A stretch of DNA of 64,000 nt from Bosea sp. AS-1 (GTDB lineage Bacteria; Pseudomonadota; Alphaproteobacteria; Rhizobiales; Beijerinckiaceae), in assembly GCF_002220095.1 (NCBI RefSeq), contig NZ_CP022372.1, forward strand, positions 3,258,501-3,322,500, read 5' to 3'. A program made the translations under genes and the position numbers. Numbering within the stretch: the stretch's first letter is position 1; every line of letters starts with the position of its first letter. Below, piece after piece: positions 43,503-51,268 of this stretch. The notes beneath the pieces were generated by a model. It saw only the letters and a list, made by a program, of their open reading frames with translations. It was not told the origin of the DNA and ran no database searches.

Positions 43503-44648
43503 ATGATCCTGAAGGCCTATCGCTCACTGGCTGTGCTTGCTCCGGCAGCACTGCTCTCGCTCCTTTCAACGAGCGCCCTCGCCCAGCCGGCATCGGGCGA
43601 GCCGATCAGGATCGGCGCCGTCGTCTCCGCCACCGGCAGCCTTGCTGGGGTCGGCCTTCCTGAACGCGAAGGCATCCTCATGGCGCAGAAGGTCCTGAAT
43701 GCGCGCGGCGGCGTGAATGGCCGACCGATCGAGATCCTGATCGAGGACGATGCCTCGAGCCCTGACGTCGCCGTCGGCAAGGTCAACGCGCTGGTGCACT
43801 CGCAGAAGGTCCAGGCGCTCATCGGAACCTCCGGCATCGCGCAGACGGTCGCGGTCGGCGGCATCACCGCCCCGCTCAAGCTGACGCAGGTCGCCTTCTC
43901 GGGCCTCGGCCCCGCCGTGGAACGCGAGCGCACCTGCCTGTTCCACATCACCCCCTCGCAGGAGCTGAACGCCCGCGCGCTGCTCTCCTATGTGCGCGAC
44001 ATGAAGGCGAAGAAGATCGGCGTGCTGCACGATTCCGGCTATGGCCAGGTCGTCTGGAACAGCATGAAGGACCTCGCCGGCGAATACGGCGTAACCTGGT
44101 CGCAGGTCGAGAAATTCGAGATCGCTGCCACAGACCTGACCACGCAGGCCGCCAAGGTCCGCGCCAGTTCGCCCGACGCAGTGATCGTGATCTCGACCTC
44201 GCCGATGCCGTTCCGTAACGCGCGCCAGGTGCGCATCGCGGCACCGATCGTCTCGGTCCACGGCACTGCGACCTATGACTACGTCAAGGCGATGGGCGAT
44301 GCGGCCGACAATGTCATCCATGCCGAGTTCCTGATCGCGGAGGATCCGCTGCCGCATCAGCGCGAGTTCGTCGAGTTGTTCCAGAAGGAGCATGGTCGCC
44401 TGCCGAAACATTTCGAGGCCGGCGGCTGGGACGCGGTGATGGCGCTCGCCGACGCGATGAAAACGGCAGGCCCCAACGCCTCCAACGAGGTACTCTGCAA
44501 CGCGATGCGACGGCCATACCAGGGCGTGATGGCCAAGTTCGACTTTTCCGCACCCGACATGGGTGGGCTGACGCTCGCCAGCTTCAATTACTCGAAGCTG
44601 GTCAAGGGCAGGTTCACGCGCCTCGACTACTCCGCCGCCGCAAAGTGA
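43503..44648 (+). CDS. LIV-type ABC transporter substrate-binding protein (second system)
   Basis: The 381-residue protein starts with a signal peptide (MILKAYRS, leucine/alanine-rich core, cleavage near S-A-L-A-Q). It has the Peripla_BP_6 pattern IRIGAVVSATGSLAGVGLPEREG, then A-R-G-G-V-N-G-R-P-I-E-I-L. The fold binds amino acids, amides or aromatic acids. Its operon continues with permeases, ATPases, an SDR, an extradiol dioxygenase and an oxidoreductase, so an aromatic compound is the likely ligand. Control is probably by the divergent GntR gene. Confidence 0.92.
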   Translation: MILKAYRSLAVLAPAALLSLLSTSALAQPASGEPIRIGAVVSATGSLAGVGLPEREGILMAQKVLNARGGVNGRPIEILIEDDASSPDVAVGKVNALVHSQKVQALIGTSGIAQTVAVGGITAPLKLTQVAFSGLGPAVERERTCLFHITPSQELNARALLSYVRDMKAKKIGVLHDSGYGQVVWNSMKDLAGEYGVTWSQVEKFEIAATDLTTQAAKVRASSPDAVIVISTSPMPFRNARQVRIAAPIVSVHGTATYDYVKAMGDAADNVIHAEFLIAEDPLPHQREFVELFQKEHGRLPKHFEAGGWDAVMALADAMKTAGPNASNEVLCNAMRRPYQGVMAKFDFSAPDMGGLTLASFNYSKLVKGRFTRLDYSAAAK

Positions 44649-44699
44649 CCGTGGAGGCGCGGGCGCCTGTCGCCCACCTCCCCTGACGGACTCCGCATT

Positions 44700-45587
44700 A
44701 TGTCAGCCAGTCTCATCATGCAGGCGATCCTGTCCGGGATCACCAACGGCTTCGTCTATGCGCTGATTGGCGTCGGGCTGGCCGTGATTTTCAAGGGCAC
44801 GCAGATCGTCAACGCGATGCAGGGCGAATTCGCCGTGATCGGCGCGATGGTCGCCGTCTTCGCCCTCGAACCGGCCGGCCTGCCCTACGGCCTGGCCGTC
44901 CTCCTCGGCATTCTTGCCGGGGCGGTCACCGGCTTCGTCATCGACCGGCTCTTCGTCCAGCCGATGATGCGCCAGAAGGCCGGCGAGGAAAGCTTCCTGC
45001 TGCTGACGATCGGGCTCGCGGTCACGCTTTCGGCCGCCGTGCTCTATCTCGCTGGCCGGAACTCCTATCTGCTGCCGAGCTGGGGAGAGGAAGGCGTCGT
45101 CGAGATCCTCGACGCCTTCCTGCAGATCCAGGCGCTCTGGCTGATCGCCGCCGCGATCATCGTGGTTGTCGCCCTGCGCCTGTTCTATGGCCGCACGCTG
45201 CTCGGCCTATCGATGATGGCCGCCTCCATGGACCCGGACGGAGCAGCCACGAATGGCATCGATGTGCGCTGGATGCGCTCACTAACCTTCGTGCTCGGCG
45301 GCATGGTCGGCGCTATCGCCGGCATTCTCGTCGCGCCGCTGGTGGCCGTGAACTATCACCTCGGCATTGCCCTGACGCTGAAGGGCTTCGCCGCCGCCAT
45401 TCTGGGCGGGCTGACCAATCCGCTCGGCGCGGTGATCGGTGGCGTGACGCTGGGCTTGCTTGAGTCCCTCGCGGTCATCGCCTTCCCGTCCGGCTACAAG
45501 GACGTGATCGCGCTGGCGATCATGATCGCCATCATGATCCTGATGCCGAACGGCCTCCTGGGCCGCGTCGGGCGGGTCGGAGGCTAG
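44700..45587 (+). CDS. LIV-type ABC transporter permease, LivH type (second system)
   Basis: The 295-residue protein has LivH features: ILSGITNGFVYALIGVGLAVIFKGTQIVNAMQGEFAVIGAM at the N-terminus and G-F-A-A-A-I-L-G-G-L-T-N-P-L-G-A near the C-terminus. About eight helices are predicted by eye. The LivM gene starts two bases after its stop. The usual N-F-A-H/Q-G-E motif is N-A-M-Q-G-E here. Confidence 0.92.
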   Translation: MSASLIMQAILSGITNGFVYALIGVGLAVIFKGTQIVNAMQGEFAVIGAMVAVFALEPAGLPYGLAVLLGILAGAVTGFVIDRLFVQPMMRQKAGEESFLLLTIGLAVTLSAAVLYLAGRNSYLLPSWGEEGVVEILDAFLQIQALWLIAAAIIVVVALRLFYGRTLLGLSMMAASMDPDGAATNGIDVRWMRSLTFVLGGMVGAIAGILVAPLVAVNYHLGIALTLKGFAAAILGGLTNPLGAVIGGVTLGLLESLAVIAFPSGYKDVIALAIMIAIMILMPNGLLGRVGRVGG

Positions 45588-45589
45588 CC

Positions 45590-46537
45590 ATGCTGAACCG
45601 GCTCACCCTCCCGCTCCTGTTCATGCTCGTTCTGGCCTGGGCGCTGGCACCTCTGCTGCTCTCGCGCCATCTGGTTGACCTTCTGGTCTTCGCCGGTCTG
45701 TTCACCATCGGAGGGCTCGGTGTCGGGTTGCTCCTCGGCCAGTGCGGCATCGTCAATCTGGCGCAGGCGGTCTTCTACGGCATCGGCGCCTACAGCTCGG
45801 CCTATCTCACCACCCAGCTCGGCCTGCCGAGCCTAGCCGGCTTCGTGGCCGGCATGGCGGCGAGTGCCGCGATCGCCATCGCCGTCGGCTGGCCGATCCT
45901 GCGCCTGACCGGCTTCTTCCTCGCCTTGGCGACGCTCGCGCTGAGCCTGATCGGTAACGTCCTGTTCTTCGAATGGGACTGGCTGACCGGCGGCACGCTC
46001 GGGATCGGCGGCATTCCGAAGCTCAGCCTGTTCGGCTTCGCCTTCGACACGCCCGAACGCGTCTACTATCTCGTCTGGCCGATCGCGTTCCTCGTCCTGG
46101 CCCTGGCCGACAATCTGGTGCGCGGCCGGCCGGGCCTCGCCATGCGGGCCATGCGCGACGCTGCCCCGGCTGCCGAAGTGCTCGGCGTCGACATGCACAG
46201 TCTCAAGACCGCGATGTTCGTGATCTGCGCGATGCTCGGCTCGCTCGCCGGCTCGCTCTTCGCGCATTACGTCTCCTATATCAGTGTCCAGAGCTTCACC
46301 GTCGAACGCTCGATCGCCTTCCTGCTGATCCCGGTCGTCGCCGGCTCGACCTCGATCTGGGGAACGATCCTCGGCGCGCTGTTCGTGACCTTCGTACCGG
46401 AGCTCCTGAGTGGCTTCGGTGACATCCATCAGGTTCTGTTCGGGCTCGCCCTGGTGCTGGTCGTGACCCTGCTGCCTGACGGCCTGACCGGAGGGACACA
46501 GCGCCTCGCCATGCTGCTGAAGCGGAGGATGGCCTGA
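45590..46537 (+). CDS. LIV-type ABC transporter permease, LivM type (second system)
   Basis: The 315-residue protein has about eight to ten helices. The LivM core GQCGIVNLAQAVFYGIGAYSSAYL is present, with N-L-A-Q in place of the S-L-G-H of the first system, as is the MRDAAPAAEVLGVDMHSLKTAMF cytosolic loop. Its stop overlaps the LivG start by one base (TGATG). Confidence 0.92.
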   Translation: MLNRLTLPLLFMLVLAWALAPLLLSRHLVDLLVFAGLFTIGGLGVGLLLGQCGIVNLAQAVFYGIGAYSSAYLTTQLGLPSLAGFVAGMAASAAIAIAVGWPILRLTGFFLALATLALSLIGNVLFFEWDWLTGGTLGIGGIPKLSLFGFAFDTPERVYYLVWPIAFLVLALADNLVRGRPGLAMRAMRDAAPAAEVLGVDMHSLKTAMFVICAMLGSLAGSLFAHYVSYISVQSFTVERSIAFLLIPVVAGSTSIWGTILGALFVTFVPELLSGFGDIHQVLFGLALVLVVTLLPDGLTGGTQRLAMLLKRRMA

Positions 46538-47340
46538 TGAATGCCGCCCCCGCCCTGAACCTGACCTCTGCAGCCGATGCGGCCGTTCCCGCTACGCTGG
46601 AACTATCGGGCATCGCCCACAGCTTCGGCGGCTTCAAGGTGCTGACTGACGTCAACTTCACCGTGCCGGAGGGCCAGATCGTCGGACTTATCGGCCCGAA
46701 CGGATCAGGCAAGAGCACCTGCTTCAATATCGTCTCGGGCTTCCTGCGTCCCAAGGCCGGCAAGGTCCTGCTCTGCGGTCGCGATATCGCCTCGGACAGC
46801 ATCCCGGCGCGCACCGGCTACGGGCTGATGCGGACCTTCCAGACGCCCAAGGTGTTCGAACGCATGTCGGTTCTGGAGAACGTCATGGTCGGCCTGCACA
46901 AGGACGGCCGCAGCGGCATCCTGACGAGCATGCTGCGCACGCCCGCCGCGCGGCGCGAGCTCCACCGGCTGCGCGAAGCGGCCGAGCAATGCTGCCGCAA
47001 ATTCGGGTTGGGCGCGCTCCTCGACACCCCGACCGGGCGCCTACCGGCCGGCCAGCGCCGTGTCGTCGAGCTCGCCCGCGCCTATGTCGGCTCGCCCCGG
47101 CTGCTGCTGCTCGACGAGCCTTCCTCCGGGCTCAACACCGAGGAGATCGCGCTGCTGCGAGGCTGGATCGCGACGCTCAACCGGGAAGGAATCACGATCC
47201 TGCTGGTCAGCCACGATATGGGGCTGATGACGATCGCGGACACCGTGCACGCTCTCTACTTCGGCGAGATCATCGCGTCGGGGCCCATGTCGGCGATCCA
47301 GGCGCATCCGCGCGTGCGTGAAGCCTATCTGGGGAGCTGA
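46537..47340 (+). CDS. LIV-type ABC transporter ATPase, LivG type (second system)
   Basis: The 267-residue ATPase has Walker A GPNGSGKST (about 53-61), the Q-loop region FQTPKVFERMSVLENVMVG and Walker B LLLLDEPSSGLN. The C-helix motif is LPAGQRRVVELARAY, where LSGGQ is changed to LPAGQ. A ~20-residue N-terminal extension precedes the usual start. It shares the operon with LivH/M/F and follows LivM with a 1-bp overlap. Confidence 0.92.
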   Translation: MNAAPALNLTSAADAAVPATLELSGIAHSFGGFKVLTDVNFTVPEGQIVGLIGPNGSGKSTCFNIVSGFLRPKAGKVLLCGRDIASDSIPARTGYGLMRTFQTPKVFERMSVLENVMVGLHKDGRSGILTSMLRTPAARRELHRLREAAEQCCRKFGLGALLDTPTGRLPAGQRRVVELARAYVGSPRLLLLDEPSSGLNTEEIALLRGWIATLNREGITILLVSHDMGLMTIADTVHALYFGEIIASGPMSAIQAHPRVREAYLGS

Positions 47341-47343
47341 GCG

Positions 47344-48063
47344 ATGCTGGAGATCCAATCGCTGCGCGCCGGCTACGGTGCCCTCCCCGTACTGCACGAC
47401 ATCAACCTGTCGATCGGCCGCAACGAAGCGGTCGCGATCGTCGGGCCGAATGGGGCAGGCAAGACGACGCTGGTACGAACACTATGCGGCCTTGTGAGCC
47501 CGATGGCCGGCCGCATCGTCAAGGATGGCGCCGATCTCGGCACTTTGCCGGCACATAAGCGCCCCGAGCATGGGATCGCCGTCGTCCTCGAAAACCGGAA
47601 CCTGTTCGTCGAGTTGTCGGTCGGAGACAATCTGCGCCTCGCCGAAAATGCCGGCCGAAAGGCAGCCGGCGATCGCAGCCGGTTCAGCCTCGAGGCGGTG
47701 CTGGAACTCTTTCCCATCGTGAAGGAGCGCTACTGCGCCTCTGTCGGGCTGCTCTCGGGCGGCCAGCAGCAGATGGTTGCGATCGCCCGGGCTCTGCTGC
47801 TGCAGCCGGACCTGCTGATCCTCGACGAGCTGACGACCGGCCTCGCCCCCAAGATCGTCAAGGAGATCCTTGGCGTCCTGAACGGCCTGCGGACGCAGGG
47901 CATGGCGATCCTGCTGGTCGAGCAGAGCATCACGATCGCCGCCGAGATGACCGACCGCGCCTACGTGCTCTCGGTCGGCAAGGTCGTCCAGGAGATCGGG
48001 CACGGCGAATGGCCATCGGTGCTCGCCGATGACCGCCTGATCAAGGCGTATCTGCACGGCTGA
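47344..48063 (+). CDS. LIV-type ABC transporter ATPase, LivF type (second system)
   Basis: The 239-residue ATPase has Walker A GPNGAGKTT (about 37-45), signature LLSGGQQQMVAIARALL and Walker B LLILDELTTGLAP. It begins 3 bp after the LivG stop. It is followed after 45 bp by the divergent SDR gene, so import and catabolism are probably coexpressed. Confidence 0.94.
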   Translation: MLEIQSLRAGYGALPVLHDINLSIGRNEAVAIVGPNGAGKTTLVRTLCGLVSPMAGRIVKDGADLGTLPAHKRPEHGIAVVLENRNLFVELSVGDNLRLAENAGRKAAGDRSRFSLEAVLELFPIVKERYCASVGLLSGGQQQMVAIARALLLQPDLLILDELTTGLAPKIVKEILGVLNGLRTQGMAILLVEQSITIAAEMTDRAYVLSVGKVVQEIGHGEWPSVLADDRLIKAYLHG

Positions 48064-48108
48064 GAACGTCACGCCGCCTGGCGGCAACGAGGACAAGGGA
48101 ACACTCAT

Positions 48109-48918
48109 ATGGAACTGGGTCTTTCGGGGCGTACCGCCTTGATCGGCGGAGCCAGCAAGGGCATCGGCAAGGGCATCGCGCGAGCACTCGCGCGGGAAGG
48201 CGTCAACGTCGCGCTGCTCGCCCGTGGACAGGAGGCGCTGGAGGAGGCCGCCCGCGAGATCCGCGCAGAATCGCCAGTCTCCGTCGTCACGCTCTCGGCC
48301 GACATCACGCAGGCGGATTCGGTCGCCGCTGCCGCATGCACGCTCGCGGCCCAGCCCGGCTTTTCGACCCTCAATATTCTGATCAACAATGCCGGCGCAC
48401 CAGTCACCCGAAACGACCGGCAGATATTCTGGGACGACGACGAATGGCGCGCGCTAACCGAGGTCAAGACGCTCGGCGCGCTGCGTCTCATCCGCGAATT
48501 CCTGCCGATGATGGCGCGCGACGGCACCGGACGCGTCATCAACATCACCGGCTCGTCTGGCGTTGCGGTCTGGCGGCCGGCCGTAATGCACGGGCTCAAC
48601 AACGCGGCGCTGATCCATACCACCGGCTATCTGGCGCAGGATCTCTGGAGCGAACAGATCACCGTGAACGCGATCGTTCCGGGGCTCGTCGGCACAGAAT
48701 TTCGCGAAGAATGGGCGGACGGGCTGGCTGCGCAGCAGGGCAAGAGCCGCGCCGAATTCCTCGCCGATTTCTGCCGCGAGCGCGGCATCTTCATGGAGCG
48801 TTGGGCGGAGGTCGAGGAGATCGCGGACCTCGCCCTTTTCATCGCCTCGGACCGCGCCCGCTACATCAACGGCGCCAAACTGAACATCGATGGCGGCTTC
48901 AGCGTCAACGCCCGCTGA
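48109..48918 (+). CDS. SDR-family protein lacking the catalytic tyrosine and lysine
   Basis: The 269-residue protein keeps the SDR cofactor motif GGASKGIG (13-20), N-N-A-G at 93-96, an N-I-T-G-S-S strand with serine near 149-150, and the C-terminal L-N-I-D-G-G-F. At the position of Y-x-x-x-K it has H161-G-L-N-N165, so both catalytic residues are changed. The asparagine of the catalytic tetrad also appears as K120. It lies 45 bp after the LIV ATPase gene and before an extradiol dioxygenase. It may be a divergent enzyme with another mechanism or a binding protein. Confidence 0.85.
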   Translation: MELGLSGRTALIGGASKGIGKGIARALAREGVNVALLARGQEALEEAAREIRAESPVSVVTLSADITQADSVAAAACTLAAQPGFSTLNILINNAGAPVTRNDRQIFWDDDEWRALTEVKTLGALRLIREFLPMMARDGTGRVINITGSSGVAVWRPAVMHGLNNAALIHTTGYLAQDLWSEQITVNAIVPGLVGTEFREEWADGLAAQQGKSRAEFLADFCRERGIFMERWAEVEEIADLALFIASDRARYINGAKLNIDGGFSVNAR

Positions 48919-48972
48919 GGCCGCAGAGGCTTTTCAAACCGCATCGTCAGCCGTCACTTTAGGAGAAGCAAG

Positions 48973-49881
48973 ATGAGCCACCTCATTCGTCAAATGGGCT
49001 TCGTCGCATTCGCCACACCCGACCCCGACGGTTCGGCGCAGGACCTGATCGATCTCGTCGGCCTCAAGATCACCGGGCGGCGCGATGATACCGTGTTCCT
49101 CTCTTCCAACGAACGGCGCTGGGAAGTCGCGCTGACGCGCGGCGGCGGCCGCGCCGCGCTGGCTATCGGGCTCGAAGCGATCGATGCCGACGCTGTCGCC
49201 GAAGTCGAACGTCGCGCCCGCTCCGAGGGTCTGGAGATCCTGGACGACCGCCCGCTGCATGACGGCATCGAGCGCGCCGTGCGCTTCGCGACGCCATGGG
49301 GCCCGGTCTTCGAGGTGCATACGCCGGTCGCCCGCGATCAATCGCAGCGCCATCTCGGCGCCGGCGCACGGGCCAAGCGCATCGAACACGTCAACCTCAA
49401 GGTTCCCGACCGGCTCGCCTTCAGCGACCTGCTCGTCAAGCTGCTCGGCATGCAACTCTCCGACCGCACGGGCGGCGACGAGTTCCGCTGGTTCCGTGCC
49501 GCGGACGGCTATCATCACACCGTCGCGCTCTGCCCGGGCGATGGCGACCTGCATCACTACGCCTTCGACTTCCATGCACTCGAGGACCTCGCCGGCATTG
49601 CTGATGGCCTTGTGCTGAAGAACCGCTCTCTACTCTGGGGACCCGGGCGCCACGGCGCCGGCGGCAATGTCTTCCAGTACTATGTCGATCCCGATGGCTG
49701 CGTCGTCGAGATGTCGGTCGGCATGGACCGGATCGACAATGACCTGCTCTACGAACCGCGCAGCTGGACGATCTCGCCGTCGCTGGCCGATCGCTGGATC
49801 AACCTGTGGGGCTCTCCACCGCCGTCCAACTTCATCGCCCCCTCGCTCGCCTTCGCGAAGCACCCCGCCAAGGCAGCATGA
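48973..49881 (+). CDS. VOC-family extradiol dioxygenase (second BphC-like copy)
   Basis: The 302-residue two-module VOC protein has candidate Fe(II) ligands H139 in RIEHVNLKV, H194/H195 in DLHHYAFDF and E246 in GCVVEMSVG. It is clearly paralogous to the protein at 40686: both contain FEVHTP, a F-R-A-A-D-G-Y/R-H-H-T-V segment and GPGRHGAG-N-F-YYVD. It follows the divergent SDR by 54 bp and precedes the alcohol/quinone oxidoreductase by 13 bp. It should open a catechol-type ring. The substrate is unknown. Confidence 0.87.
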   Translation: MSHLIRQMGFVAFATPDPDGSAQDLIDLVGLKITGRRDDTVFLSSNERRWEVALTRGGGRAALAIGLEAIDADAVAEVERRARSEGLEILDDRPLHDGIERAVRFATPWGPVFEVHTPVARDQSQRHLGAGARAKRIEHVNLKVPDRLAFSDLLVKLLGMQLSDRTGGDEFRWFRAADGYHHTVALCPGDGDLHHYAFDFHALEDLAGIADGLVLKNRSLLWGPGRHGAGGNVFQYYVDPDGCVVEMSVGMDRIDNDLLYEPRSWTISPSLADRWINLWGSPPPSNFIAPSLAFAKHPAKAA

Positions 49882-49894
49882 GGGAGATGAGATC

Positions 49895-50860
49895 ATGGCC
49901 ACGATGAAAGCCTTGCAGTTCGATAGCTATGGACCGCCCTCTGCCCTGTCGCTGCGGGATGTCGACAGGCCCGTCCCGGCGCCGGGCGAGGCGCTGGTCG
50001 AGCTGCGCGCCTCTGCGATCAATCCCAGCGACGTCAAGAACGTCGCCGGCTGGTTCAAGGCCTCGCTGCCGCGCGTGCCGGGACGCGACTATGCGGGCGT
50101 CGTCGTCGCCGGCGATGGCTGGGTCGGCAAGGAGGTCTGGGGAAGTGGCGCCGGGCTGGGCGTGACCCGCGACGGCAGCCATGCCCAGTACCTGGTCGTC
50201 GCGCTCGATGCCCTGTCCGAAAAGCCCAAAGGCCTGTCGATGGAGCAGGCTGCGGCGATCGGCGTTCCCTATCTCGCGGCCTGGTCGGGGCTGGTCGATG
50301 GCGCGGGGATTCGGGCCGGAGAAACCCTCGCCATCACTGGTGCGGCTGGTGCGGTCGGCCGCGCCGCGACCCAGATCGCACATTGGAAGGGCGCCCGGGT
50401 GATCGGCGCCGACATCGTGAAGGAAGTTCCAGGCACGGACGCCTATATCGACCTGCGCAAGAAGAAGGATCTCACCGCCGAGGTGCGAGCACTGACCGGT
50501 GGCAAGGGCGCCGACATCGTCTTCGACACCGTCGGCGGCGCGCTGTTCGAGCCCTGCCTGGCAGCGCTCGGCATCGGCGGCCGGCAGATCGCCATCGCCA
50601 GCGGCGGGCAACGGCGGGTGACTTTCGACCTCGTCGATTTCTACCACGATCTGCACCATCTGATCGGCGTCGACACCATGAAGCTGAGCGGCCCCCAGAT
50701 CGCCGCGATCATGGACCAGCTCAGGAGCGGGTTCGACGCTGGGCACCTGCAAGCGCCGCCGGTTCAAGGCTGGCCTATCGGTGCCGCGACTGAGGCCTAT
50801 GGCGAGGTCGGCAAGGGCGGGTCATCGACCAAGCACGTCCTGCTCCCTGCGCAGGCTTGA
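49895..50860 (+). CDS. MDR-family zinc-free alcohol dehydrogenase/quinone oxidoreductase
   Basis: The ATG at 49895 follows GGGAGATGAG and gives 321 residues. The MDR features are EALVELRASAINPSDVKN and P-G-R-D-Y-A-G-V-V-V-A. The cofactor motif AITGAAGAVGRAATQIAHWKGARV and FDTVGGALFEPCL follow. Catalytic zinc-ligand cysteine and histidine (GHE) are missing: G-R-D-Y-A-G replaces G-H-E-x-x-G, as in quinone oxidoreductase/crotonyl-CoA-like MDRs. It probably reduces an enone or quinone with NADPH. It is the last intact gene of the import-catabolism operon. Confidence 0.87.
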   Translation: MATMKALQFDSYGPPSALSLRDVDRPVPAPGEALVELRASAINPSDVKNVAGWFKASLPRVPGRDYAGVVVAGDGWVGKEVWGSGAGLGVTRDGSHAQYLVVALDALSEKPKGLSMEQAAAIGVPYLAAWSGLVDGAGIRAGETLAITGAAGAVGRAATQIAHWKGARVIGADIVKEVPGTDAYIDLRKKKDLTAEVRALTGGKGADIVFDTVGGALFEPCLAALGIGGRQIAIASGGQRRVTFDLVDFYHDLHHLIGVDTMKLSGPQIAAIMDQLRSGFDAGHLQAPPVQGWPIGAATEAYGEVGKGGSSTKHVLLPAQA

Positions 50861-50896
50861 CAGGCCGCGCCAACGCTCTCCGGCGAGGTCCACCGG

Positions 50897-51089
50897 ATGG
50901 CTGACGCAAAGGGCATCATCCTCATTCACGGCTCCTGGCGTGGCGGCTGGTGCTGGTCCGAGGTCGCGGAGATATTGCGCGCAGGGTCTCGCGGTGGTGA
51001 CGCGCTCGCGGCTCGGCTGTTCAGATCGTACCGGCACCCTGCGGCCGGATCTGACCGTGGAACGGATGGTCGATGAGGAGGCGGTCTGA
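50897..51089 (+). pseudogene. Frameshifted, truncated alpha/beta-hydrolase (esterase) remnant
   Basis: From ATG 50897 the frame reads as an esterase start with the oxyanion motif I-H-G-S-W-R-G-G-W-C-W, then S-E-V-A-E-I-L-R-A. The homology then jumps to another frame (GLAVVTRSRLGCSDRTGTLRPDLTVERMVDEEAV) before the stop at 51087-51089. The nucleophile elbow and C-terminal half of the hydrolase are missing. The frame shift lies near 50978-50985. It lies 36 bp after the oxidoreductase gene, suggesting a decayed former operon member. Confidence 0.75.
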
Positions 51090-51192
51090 GCGGTTTTCCC
51101 GTCGCGACGAGACTTGCTGTCGTCGATCCGGGTTCTGCTAGACTATCTGCCGGGAGGCCCAGGGCAATCTGATGGAGCAGCTCAGCCAGTCG

Positions 51193-51209
51193 ATGCGCAT
51201 CATGCGCAT
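51193..51209. promoter_or_regulatory. Tandem ATGCGCAT palindromes upstream of the fusion gene
   Basis: Two copies of the 8-bp palindrome ATGCGCAT (51193-51200 and 51202-51209), one base apart, lie about 60 bp upstream of the dioxygenase-esterase fusion gene, giving a 17-bp array. It could be an operator for a MarR- or HxlR-type regulator. Confidence 0.4.
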
Positions 51210-51268
51210 AATCACCAACTGCGGGCATCGAAGAGGCATGGTTAGGTGTCGGTGAAGAGGGGTCTGTC

